Counted from the first letter of the stretch, positions 50,281-61,570 are shown. The stretch: 64,000 nt of DNA from Gaiellasilicea sp963789355 (GCA_963789355.1 CAWBKK010000010.1:563278-627277), one strand, 5' to 3'. The notes: a model not told the origin generated them from the sequence alone. Numbers and translations: made by a program.

Positions 50281-51117
50281 AAACAGGAATTCTCGTACCA
50301 GCTCGATCGCGTCGGGCGCGTCTCGGAAGATCCCGTGGCCGACGTCCGGGAACGTGCGGAACGTCAGGAGCTCTGACGGCAGCGCGGCGGCGAGCTCCTC
50401 GCCGCCGGGGAGGCCGGAATCGGGATCGCGCTCGCCGATGAGGAGCAGCGTCGGGCAGCGCACGTTGGCCGCCTCGGCACGAACGTCGTAATCCCGCCGG
50501 CCGCTCCCGTCCCAGAACGCGCTCAGGGCGGAGTTCATCGCGACCCGGGCGAGCGAGTTGGCCGGAATCCCCTCGCGCGTGTAGAGCGGCAGACAGACCC
50601 GCATGTACTCGGAGAAGGTCGCCTCGCTCGGATCGGCGAAGTAGCGCGCGGCCACCTCGCCGGCCTCCGGGCCGCCCAGACGGTCGAAGTTGGCGATCAC
50701 GCGGGTGTGGACGTACCGTGCCACGGTGCTGACGAGCACGAGGCGGTCGACCCGCTCCGGCCGTCGCGCCGCATAGAGCAGCGCAACCACGCCGCCGAGG
50801 CCCGTTCCCAGGAACATTGGCCGTCCGAGCTCGAGCGCGTCGCAGAATTGGGCGAGATCCTCGACCCAGGTCTCGAGTGTCCAGTGCTCTTCGGAGCTCC
50901 AGTCGCTGCGCCCGGCGCCGCGCTGGTCGAGGTAGACGACCTGCGCATCCTGCGCGAGCGCGGGGCCGGTGAGCTCCTTGTAGAACGAGTGGTCGAGACC
51001 GGGTCCCGTGTGCATGAGGACGAGCGTCGGTCGCTCGCGCATCCACGGGCCTTCCGCGACGAGCTTCGTGCCCTCGACGTCGAAGAAGAGGTCGACGCCG
51101 TTCGCCGCGACCTTCAC
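50260..51117 (-). CDS. Alpha/beta hydrolase fold protein without nucleophilic Ser (copy A)
   Basis: A 285-residue alpha/beta hydrolase with the oxyanion segment LVLMHTGPGLDHSFYKE and VVYLDQRGAGRSD, as in proline iminopeptidases. The nucleophile elbow reads FLGTGLGGVVALL, with Gly where Ser is expected. The acid (LLLIGERDPDSG) and His (FPDVGHGIFRD) remain. GTG 51117 is in a GTGA overlap with copy B. It converges with the GNAT gene (21-nt overlap). Enzymatic activity is uncertain. Confidence 0.85.
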   Translation of the reverse strand: MKVAANGVDLFFDVEGTKLVAEGPWMRERPTLVLMHTGPGLDHSFYKELTGPALAQDAQVVYLDQRGAGRSDWSSEEHWTLETWVEDLAQFCDALELGRPMFLGTGLGGVVALLYAARRPERVDRLVLVSTVARYVHTRVIANFDRLGGPEAGEVAARYFADPSEATFSEYMRVCLPLYTREGIPANSLARVAMNSALSAFWDGSGRRDYDVRAEAANVRCPTLLLIGERDPDSGLPGGEELAAALPSELLTFRTFPDVGHGIFRDAPDAIELVREFLFSAPEPA

Positions 51118-51971
51118 GGCCGGCTCGGCTCGAGCTCGTCGAGGAAGCTCCACAGCGCGCCGGCTGCAGCCGGAACGTCGCGGATGACAGAGTGGCGCGC
51201 GCCGGCCACCGCGTGGTATTGGGTTCCCGCAGGCAGCAGGTCCGCCACTTCGCGCGTCGACTCGAGCGGCGCCCAGGCGTCGTCCTCGCCGGCGAGGACG
51301 ATCGTCGGAGCGCGCACGAGCGGCAGCGACGCACGCAGGTCGAGCTCCTTCGCCTCCCCCCGCATCCAGTTGATCAGCACCTCCGGGCTCCAGTGAGCGC
51401 GCACGATCACGTCGTCGATCCGATCGTGCCTGGAGAGGAGCGGGAAACAGACGCGCACGAAGTCGACGAAGGCGCGCTCGTCCATCTCGCCGTAGAAGCG
51501 CGCCGCGATCTCGGCGGCCTCGGCGCCGCCCAGCCGCTCGTAGACGGCGATCGAGCGGTCGGGGACGATCCGCGCGACCGGCGCGATCAGCACCAGCGCG
51601 CCGGGATGATCGGGATACCTGGCTGCGTAGTCCAGCGCCACGACCGCCCCGAAGCCGAGCCCGAGCACGATCGGCCGCTCGATGTGCAGGGCGGAACAGA
51701 ACGCGTGGACGTCGTCCGCCCACCGCGCCAGCCGGTGATCCTCCGGCCGGCCCGGATCGCTCCGGCCGGCGCCGCGCATGTCGAGGTAGATCACCTGCGC
51801 CCGCTGGGCGAGCAGCGGGCCGATCTGCACCTTGAACGGACCGTGGTCGAATCCCGGTCCCGGATGGAGCAGGACGACGGTCTGGCGCTCGCGCATCCAC
51901 GGGCCCTCAGCCAGGAGCTTCGTACCCTGGACGTCGAAGAAAAGCCGCACGTCGCCGACCTGGATCCGCAT
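51114..51971 (-). CDS. Alpha/beta hydrolase fold protein without nucleophilic Ser (copy B)
   Basis: The 285-residue paralogue of copy A shares FFDV.GTKL.AEGPWMRER at the N terminus, VIYLDMRGAGRSD and the same length. The elbow reads VLGLGFGAVVAL, again Gly in place of Ser. Asp (LAGEDDAWAP) and His (VAGARHSVIRD) are present. The two genes are tandem duplicates, co-translated, and divergent from the pantothenate genes. Confidence 0.85.
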   Translation of the reverse strand: MRIQVGDVRLFFDVQGTKLLAEGPWMRERQTVVLLHPGPGFDHGPFKVQIGPLLAQRAQVIYLDMRGAGRSDPGRPEDHRLARWADDVHAFCSALHIERPIVLGLGFGAVVALDYAARYPDHPGALVLIAPVARIVPDRSIAVYERLGGAEAAEIAARFYGEMDERAFVDFVRVCFPLLSRHDRIDDVIVRAHWSPEVLINWMRGEAKELDLRASLPLVRAPTIVLAGEDDAWAPLESTREVADLLPAGTQYHAVAGARHSVIRDVPAAAGALWSFLDELEPSRP

Positions 51972-52037
51972 GGTTCTAGACTACGCAGAGCTACACTACT
52001 TTCGGCCCGGTATCCCGTTGGAACTGGAGCCATACAG

Positions 52038-52703
52038 ATGATCGAGAGAGCTCATGTGATCGGCGCAGGACGCGTCGGCTCGGCGATGGCCGAGCGGCTG
52101 CGCGAGCGCGGACTCGAGCTGACGCCGGAGGATCCGGAGCTCGTGCTGCTGTGCGTTCCCGACCAGGCGATCGCAGAGGTCGCAGCCGGCGTCGCTCCCG
52201 GCCCGTGGGTCGCGCACGTCAGCGGTGCAACGCCGCTCGCCGCGCTCGATCCGCACGAGCGGCGGTTCGGGCTCCATCCGCTGCAGACATTCACGCGCGG
52301 ACGGGGCGCAGAGCAGCTCGACGGCGCCTTCGCGGCCGTCACCGCCGAGAGCGCCGAGGGGAGCGAGGTCGGTGCCTGGCTGGCACGGACGCTCGGGCTG
52401 ACGCCGTTCGCGCTCGCAGACGGCAAGCGCGCCACCTACCACGCGGGCGCCGCGATCGCCTCCAACTATCTCGTCACCCTGCGGCGCGCGGCCGGCTCGC
52501 TGCTCGAGGCCGCGGGCGCCCCGCCGGAGGCGCTCGACCCGCTGATGCGCCGCACGATCGAGAACGGCTTCGAGCTGACAGGGCCGATCGCGCGCGGCGA
52601 CTGGACGACGGTCGACGCCCACGTCGCTGCGATCCGCGCCGAGCGGCCGGAGCTGGAGCCGATGTACGTCACCCTCGCCGAGACGACGAAGGCACTGCTG
52701 TGA
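52038..52703 (+). CDS. Rossmann and DUF2520 domain protein, candidate ketopantoate-type reductase
   Basis: A 221-residue protein that begins IERAHVIGAGRVGSAMAERLRERG (NAD(P) loop) and continues with a DUF2520 helical domain (HAGAAIASNYLVTLRRAAGSLLEAAG, RTIENGFELTGPIARGDW). The fold and cofactor resemble 6-phosphogluconate dehydrogenase-like reductases such as PanE/KPR. The start ATG 52038 has GGAG nine bases upstream. It overlaps panC as GTGA and is co-transcribed with panC and panB, so a role in pantothenate synthesis is likely. No panE is in the window. Confidence 0.85.
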   Translation: MIERAHVIGAGRVGSAMAERLRERGLELTPEDPELVLLCVPDQAIAEVAAGVAPGPWVAHVSGATPLAALDPHERRFGLHPLQTFTRGRGAEQLDGAFAAVTAESAEGSEVGAWLARTLGLTPFALADGKRATYHAGAAIASNYLVTLRRAAGSLLEAAGAPPEALDPLMRRTIENGFELTGPIARGDWTTVDAHVAAIRAERPELEPMYVTLAETTKALL

Positions 52704-53455
52704 GGATCGTCCGCCGCATCGCCGACCTCCACCCGCTCGCCGGGGACGTCGGGCTCGTCCCGACCATGGGCGCCCTCCACGCCGGGCACGAGGCCCTGAT
52801 CCGCGCCGCCCGCGCCGCGAACGACACCGTCGTCGTCAGCGTCTTCGTCAACCCGGCGCAGTTCGACGATGCCGGCGACCTCGCCGCGTACCCGCGGGAC
52901 GAGGCCGAGGACGCCCGCTTCGCCGAGGCGGCGGGCGCCGATGTCCTCTTCAGCCCGACCGTGGACGAGATGTACCCGCCGGGCTTCCAGACCTGGGTCG
53001 AGGTGGAGGAGCTCGCGCGCGTGCTCGAGGGCGAGCACCGGCCGGGACATTTCCGCGGCGTCGCCACCGTCTGCCTGAAGCTGTTCAACATCGTCCGGCC
53101 CCGCTCCGCGTACTTCGGGCAGAAGGACGCCCAGCAGCTGGCGGTGCTCCGCCGGCTGGTGCGCGACCTCGACCTGGACGTGACGATCACGTCGGTGCCG
53201 ACCGTCCGTGACGCCGACGGGCTCGCCTTCTCCTCCCGGAACGCGCGTCTGTCACCCTCGGAGCGAGAGACCGCGCTCGCCCTCCCGCGCGCACTCGCGA
53301 CCCGCGACCTCGCCGCGGCCAGGGCAGCGCTCGCCGGACTCGACGTCGACTACGTCGAGATCGCCGACTTCGACCCACCCGTCCTCGCCGCCGCCGTCCG
53401 CGTCGGCTCCACCCGCCTGATCGACAACGTCGTCCTCGAGAAGGAGAAACAATGA
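52700..53455 (+). CDS. panC: Pantothenate synthetase
   Basis: The 251 residues contain GLVPTMGALHAGHEALIRAAR (nucleotidyl transferase HxGH), VVVSVFVNPAQFDDAGDLAAYPRDEAEDARF, FRGVATVCLKLFNIVRPRSAYFGQKDAQQL and SSRNARLSPSERETA. It condenses pantoate with beta-alanine. It is shorter than the usual ~280 because the C-terminal domain is trimmed. GTG 52700. Confidence 0.96.
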   Translation: MRIVRRIADLHPLAGDVGLVPTMGALHAGHEALIRAARAANDTVVVSVFVNPAQFDDAGDLAAYPRDEAEDARFAEAAGADVLFSPTVDEMYPPGFQTWVEVEELARVLEGEHRPGHFRGVATVCLKLFNIVRPRSAYFGQKDAQQLAVLRRLVRDLDLDVTITSVPTVRDADGLAFSSRNARLSPSERETALALPRALATRDLAAARAALAGLDVDYVEIADFDPPVLAAAVRVGSTRLIDNVVLEKEKQ

Positions 53456-54354
53456 CCACCCGCCCCCGCACCCCCGCCCCCAACACACCCGCACCCGGAA
53501 AGCTCGCGCTACCCGAGCTCGCTGAGCTGAAGGCACGCCGGCAGCCGATCGCGATGGTGACTGCCTACGACGCTCCTTCCGGCCGGCTGGCCGACGCCGC
53601 CGGCGCCGACCTGATTCTCGTCGGCGACTCGGCCGCGATGACGGTGCTCGGCCACGACTCGACGGTGCCGGCGACGATGGACGAGATGATCGTCCTGACC
53701 CGCGCCGTCACCCGCGGCGCGCGCCGGCCGCTCGTCGTCGCGGACATGCCCTTCGGCTCCTTCCAGGTGTCCGACGAGGAAGCGCTGCGCAACGCGATCC
53801 GCTTCCTCAAGGAGGGGGGCGCGGATGCGGTCAAGCTCGAAGGCGGGGGCCCGATGCTCCCGCGCGTTCGGGCGCTCGTCGGCGGTGGGATCCCGGTGAT
53901 GGGCCATCTCGGGCTGACACCGCAGTCGGCGACGATGCTCGGGGGATTCAAGGCGCAGGGGCGGACGGCGGCGAAGGCCCTGCGCCTCTACGAGGATGCA
54001 CTGGCGCTCGAGGCGGCCGGCTGCTTCGCGATCGTGCTGGAGGCCGTCCCGGCTCCGGTGGCGGCCCGGATCACGGAGGCGCTTCACGTGCCGACGATCG
54101 GCATCGGCGCGGGCGCCGCAACCGACGGGCAGGTTCTCGTCTGGCACGACCTGCTCGGGCTCTACGAGGGCCACGCCCCGCGGTTCGTCAAGCAGTACGC
54201 CGACCTCGCCACGACGATCAAGGACGCCGTCGGCGCGTACGTCGAGGACGTGCGCGAGCGCCGCTTCCCCGAGGAGCAGCACACGTACTCGATGCCGGAG
54301 GGGGAGCTCGCGCTCTTCGAGGAGGCGCTAGAACACGATCGAGAACGCCGCTAG
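53452..54354 (+). CDS. panB: 3-methyl-2-oxobutanoate hydroxymethyltransferase
   Basis: The 300-residue TIM-barrel enzyme has VTAYDAPSGRLADAAGADLILVGDSAAMTVLGHDST, ADMPFGSFQVS, GADAVKLEGG, GGIPVMGHLGLTPQS and TIGIGAGAATDGQVLVWHDLLGL, all of the PanB metal and substrate motifs. It makes ketopantoate from 2-oxoisovalerate. ATGA overlap with panC. Confidence 0.97.
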   Translation: MTTRPRTPAPNTPAPGKLALPELAELKARRQPIAMVTAYDAPSGRLADAAGADLILVGDSAAMTVLGHDSTVPATMDEMIVLTRAVTRGARRPLVVADMPFGSFQVSDEEALRNAIRFLKEGGADAVKLEGGGPMLPRVRALVGGGIPVMGHLGLTPQSATMLGGFKAQGRTAAKALRLYEDALALEAAGCFAIVLEAVPAPVAARITEALHVPTIGIGAGAATDGQVLVWHDLLGLYEGHAPRFVKQYADLATTIKDAVGAYVEDVRERRFPEEQHTYSMPEGELALFEEALEHDRERR

Positions 54355-54942
54355 GAAGAGAGCGACGAGGCCGAGCGCGGCGAACGAGCGCCCCCAGCTC
54401 CAGCCGTGCACGGCGCGGACGCCGACCACGAGCAGGACGCCTGCCCACAGGGCAAAGCCCAGCGCGGCCCCGTAGAAGACGTCGCCCGCGGCGCCGGAGT
54501 CGGAGCCGCCGCGCTTGAAGAGGTCGGTGCCGAAGATCGCGAGGCCGAGCGGCCAGAGTAGGAGCGCCGAGAGCGACAACGGCGCGACCGCGAACCCGAG
54601 CACATGGCGCGCGCGGCGGAAGGTGCCCTCGCTGCCGAGCCCGCGGGCGCCGAGGTAGAGCGCGCCGCCGACGATGAAGTAGCCGACGAACGCGACGAAG
54701 CCGCCGGCGAGCACGGTCCAGACCGCCAGCGTCAGCGGGTCGTAGAGCGGGTCGTCGTAGAGCTTGCGCGCCGTCCCCGTACCGAGCGCGACCGCGACTC
54801 CCGCAAGCAGCGTCAGCGCGAGCACGGGCTCGGCGCGGGCCTCGACGTCCTCCTGCTCCTCGGCTCGCAAGGCTGCGAAGACCGACCGGGGCGAGAGCAG
54901 CACTGCAGGCACGCGCAGCCACCACTCGCGATCGGGATCCAT
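54328..54942 (-). CDS. YIP1-domain membrane protein
   Basis: A 204-residue protein with a short N-terminal cytosolic part (WWLRVPAVLLSPRSVFAALRAEE) and about five membrane segments, the Yip1 pattern with a phosphorylated-sugar-transferase-unrelated fold. ATG 54942. It converges with panB (27-nt overlap). Role unknown. Confidence 0.78.
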   Translation of the reverse strand: MDPDREWWLRVPAVLLSPRSVFAALRAEEQEDVEARAEPVLALTLLAGVAVALGTGTARKLYDDPLYDPLTLAVWTVLAGGFVAFVGYFIVGGALYLGARGLGSEGTFRRARHVLGFAVAPLSLSALLLWPLGLAIFGTDLFKRGGSDSGAAGDVFYGAALGFALWAGVLLVVGVRAVHGWSWGRSFAALGLVALFLAAFSIVF

Positions 54943-54958
54943 GCCCCGAGGGTAGTGG

Positions 54959-55687
54959 CTAGCCGGTCGGCGAAGGCAGCTTGACCGGCTTGTTCGCGCT
55001 CGCGAGCCGGTAGCGCAGGTCGATCTCGATGCTCTTGCCCTCCGCCGAGATCGCGAAGCTGATGAACGCCGTGTCGAGCAGGCGCGTCCGCTCGTCGATC
55101 GTGAGCACCGCGTGGATGTCCCCGATCTCGATCCCAAGCTTGGAGAAGTCGAGATCGACGCTCTCCGCCAGCGGGCCGAGCTTCGTCGCCGCCTCGAGCA
55201 GGCCGCGCGTGTCGATCTCACCCGCGATCGTCGTCACCGGCTTGCCCTGGATCACCTGATGCTCGGTCACGCGCACGTCCTTGACGTAGCGCGCGAGCTC
55301 CTGGAAGGCCGTCGCGCTCAGGGTCCCGTTCGAGCCGATCCCGGCCGGAGCAGGCGTCGACTGCCAGCGCCCACCCGTGTTCGTCCAGGCGCGGCCGCCG
55401 CGGACGAGCACCTGCATCTCGACGTCGCCCCCGCCCGGCACCCCGGACGTCCGCATCGAGAACCACTCGCCGGCCTTCGAGGTCGCGCCGTTGAAGATCA
55501 TCCTGAAGCTCGTCCCGTCCGCCGAGACGCCGACGCTGCCGTCGAAGCTCGAGGAGCGAAGCTCGGCCTGCGCGGCTTCCGCCTGTTGCAGCAACGTCTG
55601 CGCGCGCCTGCCCTCTTCCGTGCTGCAGCCGGAGAGCAGCAGCGCAGCTGCCAACAAGGCGAGGAGTCGGACGATCACGATCGCCAC
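54959..55687 (-). CDS. Lipoprotein, LppX/LprAFG-like
   Basis: The 242-residue lipoprotein has VRLLALLAAALLLSGCSTEEG (lipobox LSGC). The rest is beta-rich with paired strands (GEWFSMRTSGVPGGGDVEMQVLVRGGRAWTNTGGRWQ) resembling the LolA-like fold of LppX/LprG lipid carriers. GTG 55687 gives the best leader; ATG 55714 would add nine polar residues. Family placement is tentative. Confidence 0.7.
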   Translation of the reverse strand: MAIVIVRLLALLAAALLLSGCSTEEGRRAQTLLQQAEAAQAELRSSSFDGSVGVSADGTSFRMIFNGATSKAGEWFSMRTSGVPGGGDVEMQVLVRGGRAWTNTGGRWQSTPAPAGIGSNGTLSATAFQELARYVKDVRVTEHQVIQGKPVTTIAGEIDTRGLLEAATKLGPLAESVDLDFSKLGIEIGDIHAVLTIDERTRLLDTAFISFAISAEGKSIEIDLRYRLASANKPVKLPSPTG

Positions 55688-55737
55688 ATCGGCGCAGCGG
55701 GCGTCTGGCTCCATCCCCCACTTGGTAGGTTCGCGCC

Positions 55738-56136
55738 GTGGACGAGGAGCTGACGCGGGGTGTGCGAGCGGCGATGCCGTACGCGGAGACCCTGGGGCTG
55801 GAGCTGCTCGAGGCCTCGGTCGACGAGGTGCGTGGGCGGATCACGTGGGAGGAGCGGCTGACGACGGCGGCCGGGCTGCTCCACGGCGGCGTCCTGATGG
55901 GGCTCGCCGACACGGTCGGCGCCTACTGTGCCTATCTGAACCTGCCGGAAGGATCGAGCGCGACGGCGACGATCGAGTCGAAGACGAACTTCTTCGCGGC
56001 GGTACGCTCGGGCGTCGTCGAGGCGCGCTCGCGTCCCCTCCATCGCGGCAGCCGCACGATCGTCGTCGAGACCGATCTCTTCGACGAGGCGGGCAAGCAC
56101 GTCGCCCGCGTCATGCAGACCCAGGCGGTGCTCTGA
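55738..56136 (+). CDS. PaaI-type hotdog thioesterase
   Basis: A 132-residue hotdog protein: AAGLLHGGVLMGLADTVGAYCA includes HGG and the acidic residue of the PaaI family, and TIESKTNFFAAVRSGVVEARS is the next strand. It hydrolyses acyl-CoA thioesters. GTG 55738. The downstream lipoprotein gene overlaps as CTGA. Confidence 0.9.
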   Translation: MDEELTRGVRAAMPYAETLGLELLEASVDEVRGRITWEERLTTAAGLLHGGVLMGLADTVGAYCAYLNLPEGSSATATIESKTNFFAAVRSGVVEARSRPLHRGSRTIVVETDLFDEAGKHVARVMQTQAVL

Positions 56137-56618
56137 CGCGCGCGCTCGCCGGACTCCCGCTCCTCTTGCTCGCAAGCGCGTGTGCGGGAGGGAACGGCGA
56201 AGCGACGCAGACCGTGACCGTCACGACGGCGACCACGGTGACGGAGACGGAGACGGAGACGGAGACGACGGTCGAGGTGCCGTCGTCGGAGGCGCTGCCC
56301 GTGGACGCCTTCAACACGCGCGCCGAGAGCGTCGACGAGCCCTGGGAGCGCGACCTGGCGAAGACGACCGAGGAGTTTCTCGCGCTCGGCGACCAGGAGA
56401 ACGCCACCCGCTCGTTCCAGTCGACCTCCAGCGGCGGCACCGCGAATGCGTCACTCGTGATCGACGGCCTGGCCGACGACTCGATCCGGGCACGCAGCTA
56501 CGAGCTGACGTTCACCAGGCGAGAGGACGGCACCTGGCGGATCGACACCGCGACCTGGACGCAGCGCTGCCAGCCGGGGCGCGGGCACCAGACGTTCTCC
56601 GCCGAGCCCTGCGTCTAG
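56133..56618 (+). CDS. Small lipoprotein with Thr/Glu repeat linker
   Basis: About 161 residues with the leader LTRALAGLPLLLLASACAGGNG (lipobox ASAC). A linker with a (TE)n run, coded by ACGGAG repeats near 56240-56267, is followed by a compact domain (RSFQSTSSGGTANASLVIDG ... ELTFTRREDGTWRIDTATWTQRC). No ATG, GTG or TTG fits; CTG 56133, overlapping the thioesterase stop, is the likely start. Confidence 0.7.
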   Translation: MTRALAGLPLLLLASACAGGNGEATQTVTVTTATTVTETETETETTVEVPSSEALPVDAFNTRAESVDEPWERDLAKTTEEFLALGDQENATRSFQSTSSGGTANASLVIDGLADDSIRARSYELTFTRREDGTWRIDTATWTQRCQPGRGHQTFSAEPCV

Positions 56619-57184
56619 AGCACGCGCTCGAGAGCCGACGTGCCGCCGCCGAGCACCGGCGCGCCGTGCGAGACGAGCACGTGCTCGACGGGCAGCTCGA
56701 GCAGCGGCCGCAACGACGCCCGGAGGTCGTCGTGCGTGGACTTGCCCAGCCAGCGCTCGGGACAGAGGCGGAGCGGCTCGTCGGTGGCGCGAGGCTTCGC
56801 GCCGGCGCCGAGCAGGACATCGCCGACCACGACCGCCCGCTGCTCCGGCAGCCAGTAGACGGCCTCTGCGGCGCGGGCGGTCTGGAACGAGCGGATCCCG
56901 CCCGGGAGGCCGCCTGCCGCGTCCTCGGCCTCGACGCCGCGGTTGGCGAGCGGCCGCACCGAGCGCGAAGGGGCCCAGACGCGAGCCTTCAGATCCGGCG
57001 TCGCGCGGGCGTGCCAGTAGACGGTCACGAGCACGTGCGCCGGCGCGCCGAGCTCTGCCGGCGGCTCGAGCGGATCGATCACGACGAGGCCGTCCGCGGT
57101 GTCCACCGCGACCGAGCCGACCTGCTCCTCCCAGTGGTCGTGCCACGACGTCCAGCGGTGGAGGCCCGGTGCGATCTTCTGCAT
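56615..57184 (-). CDS. MBL-fold protein with degenerate metal site
   Basis: The 189-residue protein has IAPGLHRWTSWHDHWEEQVGSVAVDTADGLVVIDPL (MBL start) and VVVGDVLLGAG, but TVYWHARATPDLKAR stands in place of HxHxDH. It ends VLVSHGAPVLGGG. The second-sphere frame is intact, so it is probably a non-hydrolytic or altered-metal member. It overlaps the lipoprotein gene tail to tail by 4 nt and is directly downstream of uvrA. Confidence 0.78.
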   Translation of the reverse strand: MQKIAPGLHRWTSWHDHWEEQVGSVAVDTADGLVVIDPLEPPAELGAPAHVLVTVYWHARATPDLKARVWAPSRSVRPLANRGVEAEDAAGGLPGGIRSFQTARAAEAVYWLPEQRAVVVGDVLLGAGAKPRATDEPLRLCPERWLGKSTHDDLRASLRPLLELPVEHVLVSHGAPVLGGGTSALERVL

Positions 57185-57185
57185 C

Positions 57186-60026
<2,841 letters not shown>

Positions 60027-60046
60027 TCGGCGACCATTCTAGCGCG

Positions 60047-60060
60047 CGAACGTATGTTCG
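60047..60060 (-). promoter_or_regulatory. LexA (SOS) operator in front of uvrA
   Basis: CGAACGTATGTTCG is a perfect palindrome of the GAACN4GTTC type used by LexA of actinobacteria and bacilli. It lies 20 nt upstream of the uvrA ATG and would place uvrA under SOS control. The divergent gene at 60089 could share it. Confidence 0.85.
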
Positions 60061-60088
60061 TCCAGGAGCGGTCGAGTAGCGTCCTCCC

Positions 60089-60469
60089 GTGTCTCCCCGC
60101 TCCCGAGCCCGTGCCACCGACATCGCCGTCGCGGCAGCGTTCGCGGCGGCGGCCGCCGCCCTCTTCGTCGCCGGCGACGACCGCGGCGGCTCGCTGCCGT
60201 TCTTCCTCGCGTGGCTCGGCGTCCACGTGCTCTACGGGATCGCGGCCGGCTCCTTCTGGGGGCTGCTGATCGTCGTCGCCTGCCCGCCCCTGTTCGTGGC
60301 GTCGACCTCGGGCAACGGGGACGAGACGCCGCTCTGGCTGCAGGCCTTCTTCGTCGAGGCGTTCTACGGGGTGCCGTTCACGTTCATGGGCATCGTCGGC
60401 CGCCGCCTCTGGCGGCTGCGACGCGTGGAGTTACCGGAACGACCAGGCGGGGAAGACCCCCGGGAGTGA
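60089..60469 (+). CDS. Membrane protein of unknown function
   Basis: A 126-residue protein with three membrane segments (IAVAAAFAAAAAALFVAG; FFLAWLGVHVLYGIAAGSFWGLLIVVACPPLFVAS; FVEAFYGVPFTFMGIVGRRLW). GTG 60089. It is co-translated with the AI-2E-type permease through a GTGA overlap. No family recognised. Confidence 0.7.
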   Translation: MSPRSRARATDIAVAAAFAAAAAALFVAGDDRGGSLPFFLAWLGVHVLYGIAAGSFWGLLIVVACPPLFVASTSGNGDETPLWLQAFFVEAFYGVPFTFMGIVGRRLWRLRRVELPERPGGEDPRE

Positions 60470-61530
60470 AGGAAACCGCCAAGAGGGCTGCGGTCGCGAC
60501 CCTCGTGGTCGGGAGCATCGTCCTGCTCGCGCTTGCGCTCTGGAAGCTGAAGCTCCTTGCGGCTCTGCTCTTCTTCGCCTTCATCCTCGCTGCGGCGATG
60601 AGGCCGACGATCGAGAAGCTGGCGAAGCGCGGCGTGCCCCGCGGCGCCGGGATCGCGGTGCACTATCTCGTCCTGATCGGGATGATCGCCGGCTTCCTCT
60701 GGGCCGTCGTGCCGCGGGCGATCGACCAGATCGATGCTGCCGTCGGCGATCTGCCGCAGACGCGCTCCGAGCTCGGCCAGGAGGCGCAGCAGTCGACCGG
60801 GATCAGGCACGACATCCTCGTAGGCGTGCAGCAGCGCCTCGACGATCTTCCCTCCGGCGAGAGCCTCGTCGACCCGGCGGTCGAGGTGACGCTGACCGTC
60901 TTCGAGGTCGGACTCGGGATCTTCTTCGTGCTCGCCAGCGCCGCCTACTGGATCTTCGAGCGCGACCGGGCCGAGAACCTCCTCTGCTCGCTCTTACCGA
61001 GGCCGAGGCGGAAGAAGGTCCGCGACACGTGGAACCTGATCGACGCCAAGCTCGGCGCCTACGTGCGCGGGCAGGCGGTCCTGATCGTGCTCGTCGGCGT
61101 GGTCCTGTCGCTGGCGTTCTGGGCGATCGGTCTGCCGTACTGGATCCTGATCGGCGCCTTCGCGGGCGTCGTCGAGATCGTGCCGGTGGTCGGGCCACTC
61201 GCGGCCGGCGCGCTTGCTGTCGGCGTCGGGCTGACCGTCTCCTGGCAGACAGCGCTCGCCGCCGGGCTCGCGGTCCTCGTCGTCCGTCTGCTGGAGGACT
61301 ATCTCGTCATCCCCCGCGTGCTCGGCGACGCGGTCGGGCTGACACCGCTCGTCGTCCTCGTCGCGGTCACGGCGTGCGGCCTGCTCTTCGGCGGCTTCGC
61401 AGTGATCCTCGCGATCCCGCTCGCGGCGGTGATCGCGACGCTGATCGACGTGATCGTGCGGGACAAGGACCCGGCCGAGGAGGACGTCCCGGCGGTGATC
61501 TTCTCGGCCAAGGACGCCGAAACCGGCTGA
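60466..61530 (+). CDS. AI-2E family transporter (PerM/TqsA-like)
   Basis: The 354-residue protein has about seven membrane helices in the PerM/AI-2E pattern: FILAAAMRPTIEKLAKRGVPRGAGIAV, the central helical periplasmic region, KLGAYVRGQAVLIVLVGVVLSLAFWAIGLPYWILIGAFAGVVEIVPVVGPLAA, and LLEDYLVIPRVLGDAVGLTPLVVLVA. Substrates of the family are mostly unknown; a few export AI-2 or Na+. GTG 60466. Confidence 0.92.
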   Translation: MKETAKRAAVATLVVGSIVLLALALWKLKLLAALLFFAFILAAAMRPTIEKLAKRGVPRGAGIAVHYLVLIGMIAGFLWAVVPRAIDQIDAAVGDLPQTRSELGQEAQQSTGIRHDILVGVQQRLDDLPSGESLVDPAVEVTLTVFEVGLGIFFVLASAAYWIFERDRAENLLCSLLPRPRRKKVRDTWNLIDAKLGAYVRGQAVLIVLVGVVLSLAFWAIGLPYWILIGAFAGVVEIVPVVGPLAAGALAVGVGLTVSWQTALAAGLAVLVVRLLEDYLVIPRVLGDAVGLTPLVVLVAVTACGLLFGGFAVILAIPLAAVIATLIDVIVRDKDPAEEDVPAVIFSAKDAETG

Positions 61531-61570
61531 CGACCGCCGCCCTCGCAACGGGCCGGAGGCCGTCAGCTCG

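Noticed and set aside
56240..56267. ACGGAG tandem repeat as a phase-variation switch
   Set aside because: The unit is 6 nt, so changes in copy number keep the frame; it only varies a Thr-Glu linker.
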